Origin: Mercurialis annua
Taxonomy: Eukaryota; Streptophyta; Magnoliopsida; Malpighiales; Euphorbiaceae
Length of the DNA: 64,000 nucleotides
Direction of reading: 5' to 3'
Assembly: GCF_937616625.2 (NCBI RefSeq)
Contig: NC_065575.1
Span: 29,821,001 to 29,885,000, forward strand
Position numbers and translations under genes: made by a program. The notes under the pieces were generated by a model. That model worked only from the letters and a program-made list of their open reading frames with translations, made no database searches and had not been told where the DNA came from. Of the stretch, positions 22,929-35,021 are shown in pieces (position 1 is the stretch's first letter; every line of letters starts with the position of its first letter).

Positions 22929-25276
22929 TGTCACGACCCAAATTATTGAGCCGAGACCGGCGCTAGGGAATGGGAGTGGTAGCTCCGAAACCCGTAGCAA
23001 GCCTAAAACCACTCTAACTTTTTCGCGGAAATGCAAACACAACTATCCTATAATCATAACATAACATCATATATAGACACATCATCGATACAACCATAGT
23101 GGGCATTTCACTTCCGTAACTTGTACGTACTAGCCCGTCTATCGATCAATACAAAAACTGACAACCAAAAGATGTCACATCAAACAAACATTAAACACGT
23201 ACACAACCTATAAGACCTAACTATACTAGGCTAAGACTCGTCACACGTATACTACTGCAGCACCAAGGGGACTTGTACCCAGCACACCAAAGACGGTCTG
23301 TCTGATCCGACTCTATACACCTGAAAAACATCAATGTGAGGGGTCAGTATTTGGGGAAATACTGAGTGAGATAACACATTACTAAGGTATTATAGAAAAT
23401 AACATCGCATTTAAAACAAAACACATATATACAAACATATTATACTTCAAGCATTTGATCCGATCGAAACCCTAATATCTTAGCATGCATACTGAACACC
23501 ATCACAACATTTAACGATCGATCGATATGAGTCCGGGATAGTTCAACCAGCCGACTCGCAGATACAGGCCCCGGGATAGTTCAACCAGATAGGCTCTGTA
23601 TCGCATGCACAAACAAGTATGATAGACGACCCATGAAATCTCTATCTATGACTTACCCGGACGCTGGTGATCACACAGCCTATTGACACCCAATAGGTAG
23701 CTTGTTTCCCCCGGATCATATACTAGTTTTCACAATCTATATATGTTCGATAATACGATGTACAAATTCATTTCTATCGATAAAATACTATAGCATGCGA
23801 TGTAGTTTAATATTATATTTATAATATAAAAACTATCTATTGCGTAATAATACTCAAAGTAAAGTTTAACTCACAACGATCGCTATTCCTTATATCCAAA
23901 CGTAAGCTCCACACGTCATTCACTCTTTTAACTATTCCAGCTCGTCGATCTCGTACCTCGTCGATGTATTCACTTCCTATTCAAATCATACGTACGTTTA
24001 ATTCATAAACGTAGGCTTAATATCAAAACTCTAAGTTATAAACTTAGGTTAATATGATCGTATTCCCAATACGTCTCTTAATATTTACTTTTAATGTCCG
24101 ACGTACTTAAAGTCGGAAATATTAACATCCGATCCGATTAAGGCTAAAAGTCCGTTTTGGTCCTTCAGGCAAAAAGTCCGTTTTGGTCCCTGTGTGCCTT
24201 CACAGGGTGGTGTGCGTTCGCACACCTAGTGTGCGTTCGCACACCTAGTGTGCGTTCGCACACCTAGTGTGCGTTCGCACACTTCGGTGTGCGATCGCAC
24301 ACCGTGCGCGATCCACACACAGTGCCCGGAAACTTCGTTTCTGGGCTTCCCGTCATGCTTAAACTCGATTCCGACATGCCCCTATCTCGTTTTCACCTAA
24401 ACTCAACTCCAAATACATCAAAAACGATAATAGAAACGCGATTATAATTCGTTTAATTCGTTAAAACGAATTAACCCTAATCCAATCATTTCAATCTCAA
24501 AAATCACCAAATTACCTCGATTTGAAGCTTGACGATGATAGAGAATCAAATTCTGAACAAATCGATATAAAGAACTCGTGATTTGAGCGAGAAACGGCGA
24601 AACGGCGGCGGATCGACGATAATCGTCGTTTTCCTTCATCTGCTCCTGATTCTCTCTTCTGTTCTTCACATTTCCTTATTCTTAAGGAAAGGATATATAT
24701 ATATCCTGGTTAAATGTCCATTTCAATCCTTCATTTCTTTTACTCAAACCATTTCTCTTTTAAACTTTCAATTTTAACCGGACGATTAATTATTCACTTA
24801 AACTCGAATATCTATGTATTATTTATATCCAAATAAATAATACTACTCCAAAAATAGTTATTTCCGTCGATAATCTTCCAATTTCTATTCTCGAGGCTAA
24901 ATTGGCTAATTTGCACTTTGGTCCTTGAATTCTTCAAAATTGACAATTTAGCCCAAAATGAATCCGCGTCCAAATTTTAAAAGGTCTCCGATTGACCTGA
25001 AACTTTTACCACCAATACTATAAAACATTTCGCGGACCTTGGCGAAATAATTCCATTTTCGGACTTAACTGGTTAAATTACCACTTTAGTCCCTGAACTC
25101 TAGTTTGTGACTTTTCTTAATATTTTTCCTTATTTTCTTATTCTAATCCTCAAACATACACGTCTTACTCCATATTATTCTTTTCTTTAATATCCAATAT
25201 CTTTATCTCTGCAACTCCGGTCCTTCTCTGCCGGACACGTTGCACTAAACGGTACCTGAACTTACGGGGTATTACA
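22929..25276 (-). mobile_element. Element C 3' LTR
   Basis: A 2348-bp LTR, longer than its partner by 38 bp because its palindromic tandem repeat has two more 19-bp units (24210-24302). A minus-strand TATA-like run (ATATATATAT) lies at about 24691-24702. Confidence 0.93.
24210..24302. repeat. 19-bp palindromic tandem repeat in element C LTR
   Basis: Four units of the near-palindrome GTGTGCGTTCGCACAC (24210, 24229, 24248, 24267), then one perfect palindrome GTGTGCGATCGCACAC (24287-24302). The other LTR has two plus one (28089, 28108, 28128). Each unit could form a hairpin. Confidence 0.92.
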
Positions 25277-25290
25277 TTCTTCCCCCCTTA
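25277..25290 (-). other. Element C polypurine tract
   Basis: The minus strand reads TAAGGGGGGAAGAA directly against the 3' LTR, as expected for the plus-strand primer. Confidence 0.82.
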
Positions 25291-25633
25291 TAAAAATTCG
25301 TCCTCGAATTTTCATACTACCTTTTTACTTATCTTAAACCCTTGACCTTTTCATTTGTTCCTTGTTTGACCTTCAATACTATATACTTTGTATTCCATCA
25401 CACACTTTCTTGACTCGTCGCTCCTATCCTTGTACGTCTATCATCGATATCCTTATTAAACCCGACGTCTTTCTAATATCACACAATATTCACCTCCTCT
25501 TATCATAAGGGCAATCTCCTATCTCCAAAGCATAACTATAAATCGATTCCTATACTCAACTATCCTCTTTTCATACTACTATCATACAGTATGAACGTCC
25601 TAGTTCACCGTCCAATCATTTTCATTCCGCTAT

Positions 25634-25891
25634 TCACGCACATCTATCATTCACTTCTCGTATACAAACTTCATCCTTCATATCCACTTCTTCTCTTATA
25701 TCGTCATTTAAAATCTTTGACATCCCGTCAAAGAGATACTTACTTTCTAACACATCACTAATCAGGTACATATCACTGTCCAACGTATTCACGATCTTAG
25801 CTATATTCTTGCTCGTTAACTCGAAACTAAGTTCATATCCTAGAAGCATAACGTCTATGTTTTCGCAACGATACGTATTCATTCGTCTCAT
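25634..25891 (-). CDS. Hypothetical 85-aa ORF in element C
   Basis: A small minus-strand frame from ATG at 25891-25889. It has no recognised domain, is moderately acidic, and contains a DMKDE stretch. Its ATG overlaps the stop of the upstream 122-codon frame as ATGA, the spacing seen in coupled reading frames, but such an overlap can arise by chance. No gag, protease, RT or integrase motif is visible. It could be a captured host fragment, an eroded gag, or noise. Confidence 0.25.
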   Translation of the reverse strand: MRRMNTYRCENIDVMLLGYELSFELTSKNIAKIVNTLDSDMYLISDVLESKYLFDGMSKILNDDIREEVDMKDEVCIREVNDRCA

Positions 25892-26256
25892 GGTCTTGAT
25901 TGCAGCTTGCTCGCGAGCACTTTACTTCCGTTACAGAGTTCTGGTCTAGGTATACTTACATGAAAACAAAACTCTTTTAAAACTCTTTCGATAAAACGAT
26001 TCATTTTGAATTCCAAATCAAATTCCATTTTCATTTTAGCAAAATTGTGCACTAGGGTGATGACGTCTCTCATCCCCAAAGAGTTGCCACATCTTACCTC
26101 TTCATTTGAACATAATGCATATGATGCATGTCCTATCGATGTATGTACAGATATATGTAGTGATGCATTTCTATCGATGTCGTGGCACTTATCGATGACT
26201 ATCGCGGGTCTAGGCACAATTATGTTTTCAAAATCGTTTAAACAAACAACTTTCAA
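25888..26256 (-). CDS. Hypothetical 122-aa ORF in element C
   Basis: The longest frame in the internal region of element C, on the element's sense strand and about 550 bp downstream of the primer site, where gag would begin. Five cysteines are scattered (VVCLND, KCHDID, ALCSN, RCGNS, EFCFH, with a further ELCNG near the end), but they form no CX2CX4HX4C knuckle. I do not recognise a family. Since the element is recent, an intact frame is not by itself evidence of selection. Confidence 0.3.
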   Translation of the reverse strand: MKVVCLNDFENIIVPRPAIVIDKCHDIDRNASLHISVHTSIGHASYALCSNEEVRCGNSLGMRDVITLVHNFAKMKMEFDLEFKMNRFIERVLKEFCFHVSIPRPELCNGSKVLASKLQSRP

Positions 26257-26449
26257 AAAGTTTTAAACTTCGAGTTTTGTAAGTTCTCTAGACCTTTAAA
26301 CTCTGCACACGATAAGTTCTTCCACTTCTGTAACTTCATACTTCTTCTTCATGCATACCATAACCCTTCGATCGATTTCGATAACTCAATTTCGATACCA
26401 TCTATACATCGTATTTTGCAAAGGAACAGACAAAGATTTCACAAATCTA

Positions 26450-26615
26450 TCGATTATATTTATCATAATGGAACAAACAAGAATTTCACAATCCATCGAT
26501 CATACTTATCATAATGAAACGAACAAAAATTCTCGATTAATCAATAATTTACTATCAATCAATTCGATCTTTCACAATCCATCGATAATTCACTATCAAT
26601 CAGCTCGATCATAAA
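26450..26615 (-). repeat. Imperfect direct repeats in element C leader
   Basis: Repeated blocks around TTCACAATCCATCGAT and TATCATAATG(G/A)AAC in the region downstream of the primer site on the minus strand. No coding signal is visible. Confidence 0.6.
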
Positions 26616-26791
26616 ACAAATAATACAAACGACTTGGATCAGACATGGCTCAATTCTATAGCTGCAGTAGTTCCTAACTTAGTCTAATGACCTAATACCT
26701 AGGAACAAACAAACATCAATCACAGACTCGCAGTGGTATCATGGATCAACTGCACTCAAATCACATATTAGCAGAGGTAACTGGACCAACT

Positions 26792-26803
26792 GCTCTGATA
26801 CCA
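26792..26803 (-). other. Element C primer-binding site, initiator tRNA-Met
   Basis: The minus-strand TGGTATCAGAGC lies four bases from the 5' LTR. It fixes the orientation of element C and shows that its priming sequence is intact. Confidence 0.92.
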
Positions 26804-26807
26804 ACTT

Positions 26808-29117
26808 TGTCACGACCCAAATTATTGAGCCGAGACCGGCGCTAGGGAATGGGAGTGGTAGCTCCGAAACCCGTAGCAAGCCTAAAACCACTCTAACTTT
26901 TTCGCGGAAATGCAAACACAACTATCCTATAATCATAACATAACATCATATATAGACACATCATCGATACAACCATAGTGGGCATTTCACTTCCGTAACT
27001 TGTACGTACTAGCCCGTCTATCGATCAATACAAAAACTGACAACCAAAAGATGTCACATCAAACAAACATTAAACACGTACACAACCTATAAGACCTAAC
27101 TATACTAGGCTAAGACTCGTCACACGTATACTACTGCAGCACCAAGGGGACTTGTACCCAGCACACCAAAGACGGTCTGTCTGATCCGACTCTATACACC
27201 TGAAAAACATCAATGTGAGGGGTCAGTATTTGGGGAAATACTGAGTGAGATAACACATTACTAAGGTATTATAGAAAATAACATCGCATTTAAAACAAAA
27301 CACATATATACAAACATATTATACTTCAAGCATTTGATCCGATCGAAACCCTAATATCTTAGCATGCATACTGAACACCATCACAACATTTAACGATCGA
27401 TCGATATGAGTCCGGGATAGTTCAACCAGCCGACTCGCAGATACAGGCCCCGGGATAGTTCAACCAGATAGGCTCTGTATCGCATGCACAAACAAGTATG
27501 ATAGACGACCCATGAAATCTCTATCTATGACTTACCCGGACGCTGGTGATCACACAGCCTATTGACACCCAATAGGGAGCTTGTTTCCCCCGGATCATAT
27601 ACTAGTTTTCACAATCTATATATGTTCGATAATACGATGTACAAATTCATTTCTATCGATAAAATACTATAGCATGCGATGTAGTTTAATATTATATTTA
27701 TAATATAAAAACTATCTATTGCGTAATAATACTCAAAGTAAAGTTTAACTCACAACGATCGCTATTCCTTATATCCAAACGTAAGCTCCACACGTCATTC
27801 ACTCTTTTAACTATTCCAGCTCGTCGATCTCGTACCTCGTCGATGTATTCACTTCCTATTCAAATCATACGTACGTTTAATTCATAAACGTAGGCTTAAT
27901 ATCAAAACTCTAAGTTATAAACTTAGGTTAATATGATCGTATTCCCAATACGTCTCTTAATATTTACTTTTAATGTCCGACGTACTTAAAGTCGGAAATA
28001 TTAACATCCGATCCGATTAAGGCTAAAAGTCCGTTTTGGTCCTTCAGGCAAAAAGTCCGTTTTGGTCCCTGTGTGCCTTCACAGGGTGGTGTGCGTTCGC
28101 ACACCTAGTGTGCGTTCGCACACTTCGGTGTGCGATCGCACACCGTGCGCGATCCACACACAGTGCCCGGAAACTTCGTTTCCGGGCTTCCCGTCATGCT
28201 TAAACTCGATTCCGACATGCCCCTATCTCGTTTTCACCTAAACTCAACTCCAAATACATCAAAAACGATAATAGAAACGCGATTATAATTCGTTTAATTC
28301 GTTAAAACGAATTAACCCTAATCCAATCATTTCAATCTCAAAAATCACCAAATTACCTCGATTTGAAGCTTGACGATGATAGAGAATCAAATTCTGAACA
28401 AATCGATATAAAGAACTCGTGATTTGAGCGAGAAACGGCGAAACGGCGGCGGATCGACGATAATCGTCGTTTTCCTTCATCTGCTCCTGATTCTCTCTTC
28501 TGTTCTTCACATTTCCTTATTCTTAAGGAAAGGATATATATATATCCTGGTTAAATGTCCATTTCAATCCTTCATTTCTTTTACTCAAACCATTTCTCTT
28601 TTAAACTTTCAATTTTAACCGGACGATTAATTATTCACTTAAACTCGAATATCTATGTATTATTTATATCCAAATAAATAATACTACTCCAAAAATAGTT
28701 ATTTCCGTCGATAATCTTCCAATTTCTATTCTCGAGGCTAAATTGGCTAATTTGCACTTTGGTCCTTGAATTCTTCAAAATTGACAATTTAGCCCAAAAT
28801 GAATCCGCGTCCAAATTTTAAAAGGTCTCCGATTGACCTGAAACTTTTACCACCAATACTATAAAACATTTCGCGGACCTTGGCGAAATAATTCCATTTT
28901 CGGACTTAACTGGTTAAATTACCACTTTAGTCCCTGAACTCTAGTTTGTGACTTTTCTTAATATTTTTCCTTATTTTCTTATTCTAATCCTCAAACATAC
29001 ACGTCTTACTCCATATTATTCTTTTCTTTAATATCCAATATCTTTATCTCTGCAACTCCGGTCCTTCTCTGCCGGACACGTTGCACTAAACGGTACCTGA
29101 ACTTACGGGGTATTACA
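26808..29117 (-). mobile_element. Element C 5' LTR
   Basis: A 2310-bp LTR almost identical to 22929-25276. It ends TATTACA at 29117 and is followed by the second CATAA. Confidence 0.93.
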
Positions 29118-31892
29118 CATAACCTTTGGTGTGTTGTTTTGATTAGGTTATGGGCTTTATCGAATGAGTGTTTATGTGTTTTCTAGATGTGACATGCTTT
29201 AGTAAAATATCCATATCTCCCTAATGCACCGTTGGATCAGGCTCCATTTTGGATATGTCGTTCCTGAGAGAATTTGCTAAAAACTGGTCGGTTTGAAACG
29301 TTTTCATTCTGTCGCGGGTGCGACATATGGAGGTCGCGGGCGCGACATATGGAGGTCGCGGGCGCGACATATGGAGGTCGCTGGCGCGACATTTGTCGCG
29401 GGCGCGACGTGTCCGTATCTTGGGCGCGACGCGACATTGTAGGGTTCACTGTTTTTGTATAAATAGGATTTTAACTCGATTTCTTCAGCCCCTTTTCACC
29501 CTCTCAAACCTAGAACGACCCTTTACTCAAATAAACTCAATTTCTGTCATTCCTTTATGATTCATGGTGGTTTTTAACAATTATTTGGTGATTGATTATC
29601 CGTTTGGCGGAATCTATGCAATTCCTTCTTCGTATCATTCGTTGGTGTGATTTGTGACTTCATTATTTAGGTCCAGACCCTTAACCTAGGGTTTATTATC
29701 TTTATTATATATTCTTCATCACTCTAAGGTATTGTCTTCATCCCTTTTGTATTGGGTTATTGTTGTTGATGTGTTAAGCGTAGAATTGCATGATTTAGGG
29801 TGTTTTGAGGATAGAAACATTATGTTTGATGGTCCGAGTTTTATGATCTAATATATGTGTTTAGATTGGAGTTTAGTATGATTATTTTCTGATGTGTAAT
29901 AATTGGAATTGGTTTGGCATTGTTTAAGCGATGATTATGCGTTTTCAAGATTTTTGCGTTATGGATTCGCTTAGCGATTTGTATATTAGGTTAAATCTGA
30001 TTTGGCATGATATTTTTATCTTTCTCACCTATATATACTGATCTAAATAGTTTGTATTTGAATTTGGGATTTAAAATTAAGTTGTTATGTAAAATCTCTA
30101 CGATTCGCGAAATTGTCAATTTTATGGAAGTTAAACACTATGATTGCAAAATGGTTTTCAAATGATATACCTACTAATATAATATATTCTAAGTGATGTT
30201 TTAAAGTTTTAAATCAGTAGTAACATACTTTGATTCATCGATTATTGGTTTTGAGTCGTTTGGCAAGTTTAGGCAATTTTCGGCAAAATTGCCATATTTG
30301 ATTATTTGAGTGCTTTGGCTTAATTTTGGTTTTGATCAAATTGTTAATGGCTGGAAATTTTGTTTATAAAATGGTTCAAACATGTTTAAAGGATGGTAGT
30401 TGCATTCTAGGTTGTGGTTAACATTGGTTAAATGAGATATAAGGCATGTAAGGTTTATATGGTTTGTTATGAGCTGATTAAATTATTTAGTTTCAAGTTG
30501 TTACTTGAAAGATGTTGAATCTTGTTGATTCCATTTAAGGTGATATATTCAAGTGTACCCTGGGTGTTACTTGCCAAGTGTTCTAAATTGTATCGTGGCA
30601 TTATTAAGTTAGGGTATGAGTTCTCATTTAAAATAACTTTGGTTTCATTTGAGGTTTGATTTAAGACTTTGGTTTTAACTTTGGGTTATGGTTGAGTAGG
30701 GGTAGACGTCTGTCGCCCGACATGTGATGTTGAGCTATACTGCAGTAAGGCTAACACACTACTTTGGGAACTATTATTGTTTTGAAAAGACTATTTAAGT
30801 ATTTAAAACTTTGGTTTTGTTTTCAAAAATAAGAACTCACCTAAGCTTAATTTGCCTAACTTTGTTATTTGGTTTGAATGAAATACTTTGTATATACTTT
30901 ATTTGTACTTTGGTTACCTTGGTTGATTCTTTGGTTGTGATTTAAAATGCTATTCCTATGTGGAGTCTAGTATTCTTAGAGTTAGGGGTTGTTCGGATTT
31001 TAAATTGTATAATGTTTTAGACCCGTCGACTACTCGTGCTTCGGAGTCTACGTAGGGTTAGCTGTTTGCCAAGATTCATGTGGATAAGCAAGCAGTGAGT
31101 TTGTAGTGTTATTTACTGCTTTATTAAGTACCGCACATTATTTTAGTATATCAAATGTTTATGAACTGTTTTAAGGATTATGGATCTGGATTGAAACGAG
31201 CTACTCGATAGGCTTGTATCGAGATTGTGTGCACCGGTAAGTACTTTCGGATTGGCTGACCAATGTCTAGCCTACTTTGGGAATCGATGAAGATTTGTTC
31301 CCATCAACTTCGGGTTAAATACTTTGGAATTTCATTTCAATACTGTTTTCTATAATCAAATATATATATCTTAGTATAAAAGGATTTGTTTTAAGGGTTT
31401 TAAACTTAATAAATGTAAATAGCATTATGAACTCATCTCTGTATATCTGACCCCATTGTTTTCCAAACTTTCCAGGTTTATGATTTTGAGAGCGTTGGTC
31501 ATCTCCGATCTTTTGATTCCTCGGAGGTCTTTTTATGTTATCAGACTAGTTTACTGTTTTACTTGTTAGACCGCAGTAGAACTAATTGTCTCTTTTATTG
31601 TACTTTGTTTTGTCATAGTGGTACGACTTTTATATTATTATACTTTGGTATGTTACATTGGATTATTTATTATATGAGGCATGTTTCATAGTTTCGAATT
31701 GCTATTAAGTAATTATATTAGAACTGCTATATAAGTTGTTAGACTTAGGCTGAAGTCTCGGTTGCCCCCGAGCATTGGTTTTCTTGCAGGTTATATTGAA
31801 TATAAGGTTTTCTGCAAGGCTTGCTACAGATTTCGGTATGACCATACCCATACCCTAGCGCCGGTTGCGATCCATGAAATTGGGTCGTGACA
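29118..31892 (+). mobile_element. LTR B copy 1, right part (5' LTR of element B)
   Basis: It continues LTR B after element C and ends GGTCGTGACA at 31892, followed by a primer site. Without the insertion the LTR is about 2.9 kb. It carries a 22-bp GC-rich repeat at 29311-29436 and a good TATA box, TATAAATA, at 29458-29465. Downstream it aligns with family A, so B is a diverged relative. Short frames across the GC repeat (29237-29560, both strands) are repeat artefacts. Confidence 0.9.
29311..29465 (+). promoter_or_regulatory. LTR B promoter: GC-rich 22-bp repeats and TATA box
   Basis: Four units of a TCGCGGGCGCGACATATGG type, plus related CGCGAC motifs, end about 20 bp before TATAAATA at 29458-29465. 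The same block is at 51804-51958. The arrangement suggests a core promoter with upstream repeats, inferred from position. Confidence 0.65.
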
Positions 31893-32394
31893 AAGTTGGT
31901 ATCGGAGCTTTAGTTTCGAACTAAGGCCAGATTTTTGCATGTTATGTGTTTATCGCTTTAAGGCATGTTAAGTGTTGTTGTTGTGTCATAGGATCTGCTG
32001 CGGAATTAGGATTCAAGTCTTGTCTTTTGAAACGTCATCATTTGTTTTCAAAACTTTCTACCTTCATCTATAGGGATGTTGAGTGTTGGTCTTATGTGTT
32101 ATTGATGCTTTGCTTTTGAATGTTTACTGCTTATACATTGGGTGATTGTTGGCTGTGGTGCCATATATGAGCTATACTTTGAGTGATTTTTGTTGGCTGT
32201 TGTGCCATATATGAGATATACTTCGAGTGACGTTTTGGTTGGCTGTTGTGCCTTATATGGTGTTTACTTCGGGTGATGCTTTGTAGGATGTTGTTCCTTA
32301 TATGATTTTACCTTGGGTGATTAGTTCTTGGCTTTTACGCCTTGGATGATTTTGATTATAATTGGATTGTTTTCACCTTGTTGGTGAGTATAGT
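31893..32394 (+). other. Element B primer site and leader
   Basis: The primer site at 31897-31908 reads TGGTATCGGAGC, one base off the initiator tRNA-Met complement. The leader resembles that of E2 (61311 onward) for about 200 bp. It then holds about four imperfect 45-bp repeats (about 32147-32325, core TTGTGCC(A/T)TATATG). No gag start is seen before the solo A insertion. Confidence 0.8.
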
Positions 32395-35021
32395 TGTAAC
32401 ACCCCGCATTTTTCTAACTTGTTACGTATAAGCCTAAACGGTACCTTGGGTTCGTTTGAGTGGTCCGACCACTTAGATTCCCGTTTCGAAGGTTCGAAAC
32501 CTTTTAAAATGTGTTTTAACATGTATTAGAAGTAATCTCGGAGTTTGAAACGTTTTCAATTTCAATTTCAAAATCTCAAATTTTCATCGGAGGCAGTAGC
32601 ATTTCGCGGGCGCGACATGCATGAATCACGGGCGCGATTCATGTATCGCGGGTGCTATATAGGTGTAGCGGGAGCGACGCGTGCACTGTTCAGTTCACTG
32701 ATTTCTATTTAAACTCATCTAATTCGACCTAATTTGATTTTACACTTTCTCTAAAACCCTAAAACGGCTGTAGCATTTCTCTTAGTCATTGTCTATCATT
32801 CCTAAGCCTATTTCCATCAATTGTAAGTATTTCTAATCCTCTCCTTATGGTTTAATCCATTGATTACATATTTATCAATTATAAATTCATTAGCTATCGT
32901 ATGAATTGGTTGTAGGCTGATTGTGGATCAATATTTTTCTAAGTTTTCTCTTGATTGTTGTTCTCAGTCCATCTCAAGAGGTTAGTGGCTTAAATCCCTT
33001 GTTTTGATTTGTAGAGATTGCTATATATTCAATTGCTTCGATAGCTTGGGTGGTTTGATTGTAATTTATGTGTTTCTTGAATTATAAATTCTGGAAATCT
33101 TAATTTGATGTTATATTAGTCTCTTGAATTTTATTTGTACTTTGGGTGATTTGGTTTTAATGTTACAATTGATAGACTTATCGAATTGCTAAAGATTTTG
33201 GGTTATAAACTGTTTTTGCTGGTTATTTAAAAATCTGGAAATTTCTTAAAAGCTAATCTTAGGTTGTTTAGACATCAAACGTACATTAGGTGTGTTGGGG
33301 GAATCTTGTGAATGGATTTTAGTATCGTTTGATTAATGCTTTTGAGATAAAATTCTGGTTTAAGATTAAATTAAAATCTGGAAATTTCAAAGTAATGGAT
33401 CATAGGGTATTAGATGCTAAACAATACATTGGGTGATTTTGAGAAAACATTTTTGAATTTAAACTCGGTTTCGAACTTATTACTAAGGGCTGGAAATTGT
33501 TTAGAAGATGGATTAAAACTTGTTAAAAGTATGTTAGATTATCTTAGGATGTGGTTTGACTTGAATTAAATAATATGAGGCATACAAGGCGTTATATGTC
33601 ATGTAGGGTTTCAGTTGAACTATTTTAGCTTCAAGATGATACTTAAAAGGTGTTGAATCTTATTGATTCTATTTGAGGTGACACAATTAAATGTACTTGG
33701 GGTGCTACTTGCTAAGTGTTAGCAAGCTTAATTGTTTATGGCATTATTAAGTTACGGTGTGAGTTCTTATTTAAAGTACTTTGATTTCATTTAAGGTTTG
33801 ATTAAATACTTTGGTTTTAAACTTTGTTTATGGATGGGTCAGGTTAGACGTGGTCTCCCCACATGTTGTGTTGAACTATACTGCAGTAAGCCTAACAACA
33901 CTACTTTGGGAACTGTAATCGTTTTAAAAGGACTACATATGTATTTAAGTACTTTGGTTTCGTTTTAAAAAATAAGAACTCACCTAAGCTTAATTTGCCT
34001 TATTTGTTATTTGGTTGTGTGGATACTTGGTTGAATTTTGGTTACCTTGTTTGAATCTTTGGTTGCGTTGTGAAATGCTAGTCCTATGTGGAGTCTAGTA
34101 TTCTTAGAGTTAGGGGTTGTTCGGATTTTGACTTATATAATATTTTAGACCCGTCGACTGCTCGTGCTTCGGAGTCCACGCCGGGTTAGCTGTTTGCCAA
34201 GATTCACGTGGACAAGCAAGCAGTGAGTTTGTAGTATTATTTACCGCTTTATTAAGTACCGCAAGTTATTTTAGTATATCAAATATTTGTGAACTGTTTT
34301 AAGGATTATGGATCTGGATTGAAACGAGCTACTTGATAGGCTTGTATCGAGACTGTGTGCACCGGTAAGTACTTTGGGATTGGCTGACCAATGTCTTACC
34401 TACTTTGGGAATTGATGAAGATTTGTTCCCATCGACTTTGGGTTAAATACTTTGGGATTTCATTTCAATACTGTTTTCCATAATAAATTATATATATTAG
34501 TATAAAAGGTTTTGTTTTAAGGGTTTTAAACTTAATAAATGTAAATAGCATTATGAACTCATCTCGGTATATCTGACCACGTTGTTTTCCAAACTTTCCA
34601 GGCTTATGATTTTTGAGAGCGTTGGTCATCTCCGATCTATTGATTCCTCGAAGGTCTTTTTTTAGGTTATCATACTAGTTAACTGTTTTACTTCTTAGAC
34701 CACAGTAGAACTAGTTGTCTCTATCATTGTACTTTGGTTTGTCGTAGTGGTACGACTTTTATATTGTTATACTTTGGTATGTTAAATTGGATTATTTATT
34801 ATGTGAGGCATGTTTCATAGTTTTTAATTGGTATTAAGTAATTATATTAGAACTGCTGTATAAGTTGTTAGACGTAGGCTGAAGTCTCGGTTGCCCCAGA
34901 GCATTGGTTTTCTTGCAGTTTATGTTGAATATAAGGTTTTTCGCGAGGCTTGCTACGGGTTTCGGTACGACCATACCCATACCCTAGCGCCGGTCGCGAT
35001 CCATGAAATTGGGTCGTGACG
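32395..35021 (+). mobile_element. Solo LTR, family A, copy 1
   Basis: A full-length A LTR of about 2.63 kb starting TGTAACACCCC. Its last base is G in place of A. It has no polypurine tract before it and no primer site after it, so it is solo. Flanks are ATAGT (32390-32394) and GTAGT (35022-35026), a target duplication with one mismatch. The second copy (54928-57543) has the same mismatch, so that change predates the large duplication. Confidence 0.9.

Larger units (their letters stand above)
22929..29117 (-). mobile_element. Young non-autonomous LTR element C (LARD-like)
   Basis: A complete 6.2-kb element with LTRs 22929-25276 and 26808-29117, flanked by CATAA (22924-22928, 29118-29122). 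The primer site lies beside the right LTR, so orientation is minus. The internal region is only 1.53 kb and has no gag or pol motif, so mobility would depend on another element's proteins. By eye the LTRs differ by only two substitutions (near 23697/27576 and 24337/28182) and by two 19-bp repeat units. The duplicated locus at 51611 lacks the element and keeps a single CATAA, so it inserted after the duplication or was never shared. Termini TGTAATACCCC and GGTCGTGACA ally it with the gypsy LTRs here. Confidence 0.94.

Noticed and set aside
24210..24302. Palindromic repeats considered as transcription terminators or an origin
   Set aside because: No prokaryotic context. They are a small tandem repeat inside an LTR, and copy number varies between the two LTRs.
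24442..24669. 75-codon minus frame identical at 28283-28510, and 64-codon + frames opposite
   Set aside because: These lie in the two near-identical LTRs of element C. Identity reflects recent insertion, not selection.
22929..29117. Considered as two independent solo LTRs
   Set aside because: A single pair of CATAA target copies, a primer site and a polypurine tract in the right places show one complete element.
29274..29462. Arg/Gly-rich frames over GC repeats (also 51742-52053)
   Set aside because: They are translations of the 22-bp LTR B promoter repeat.
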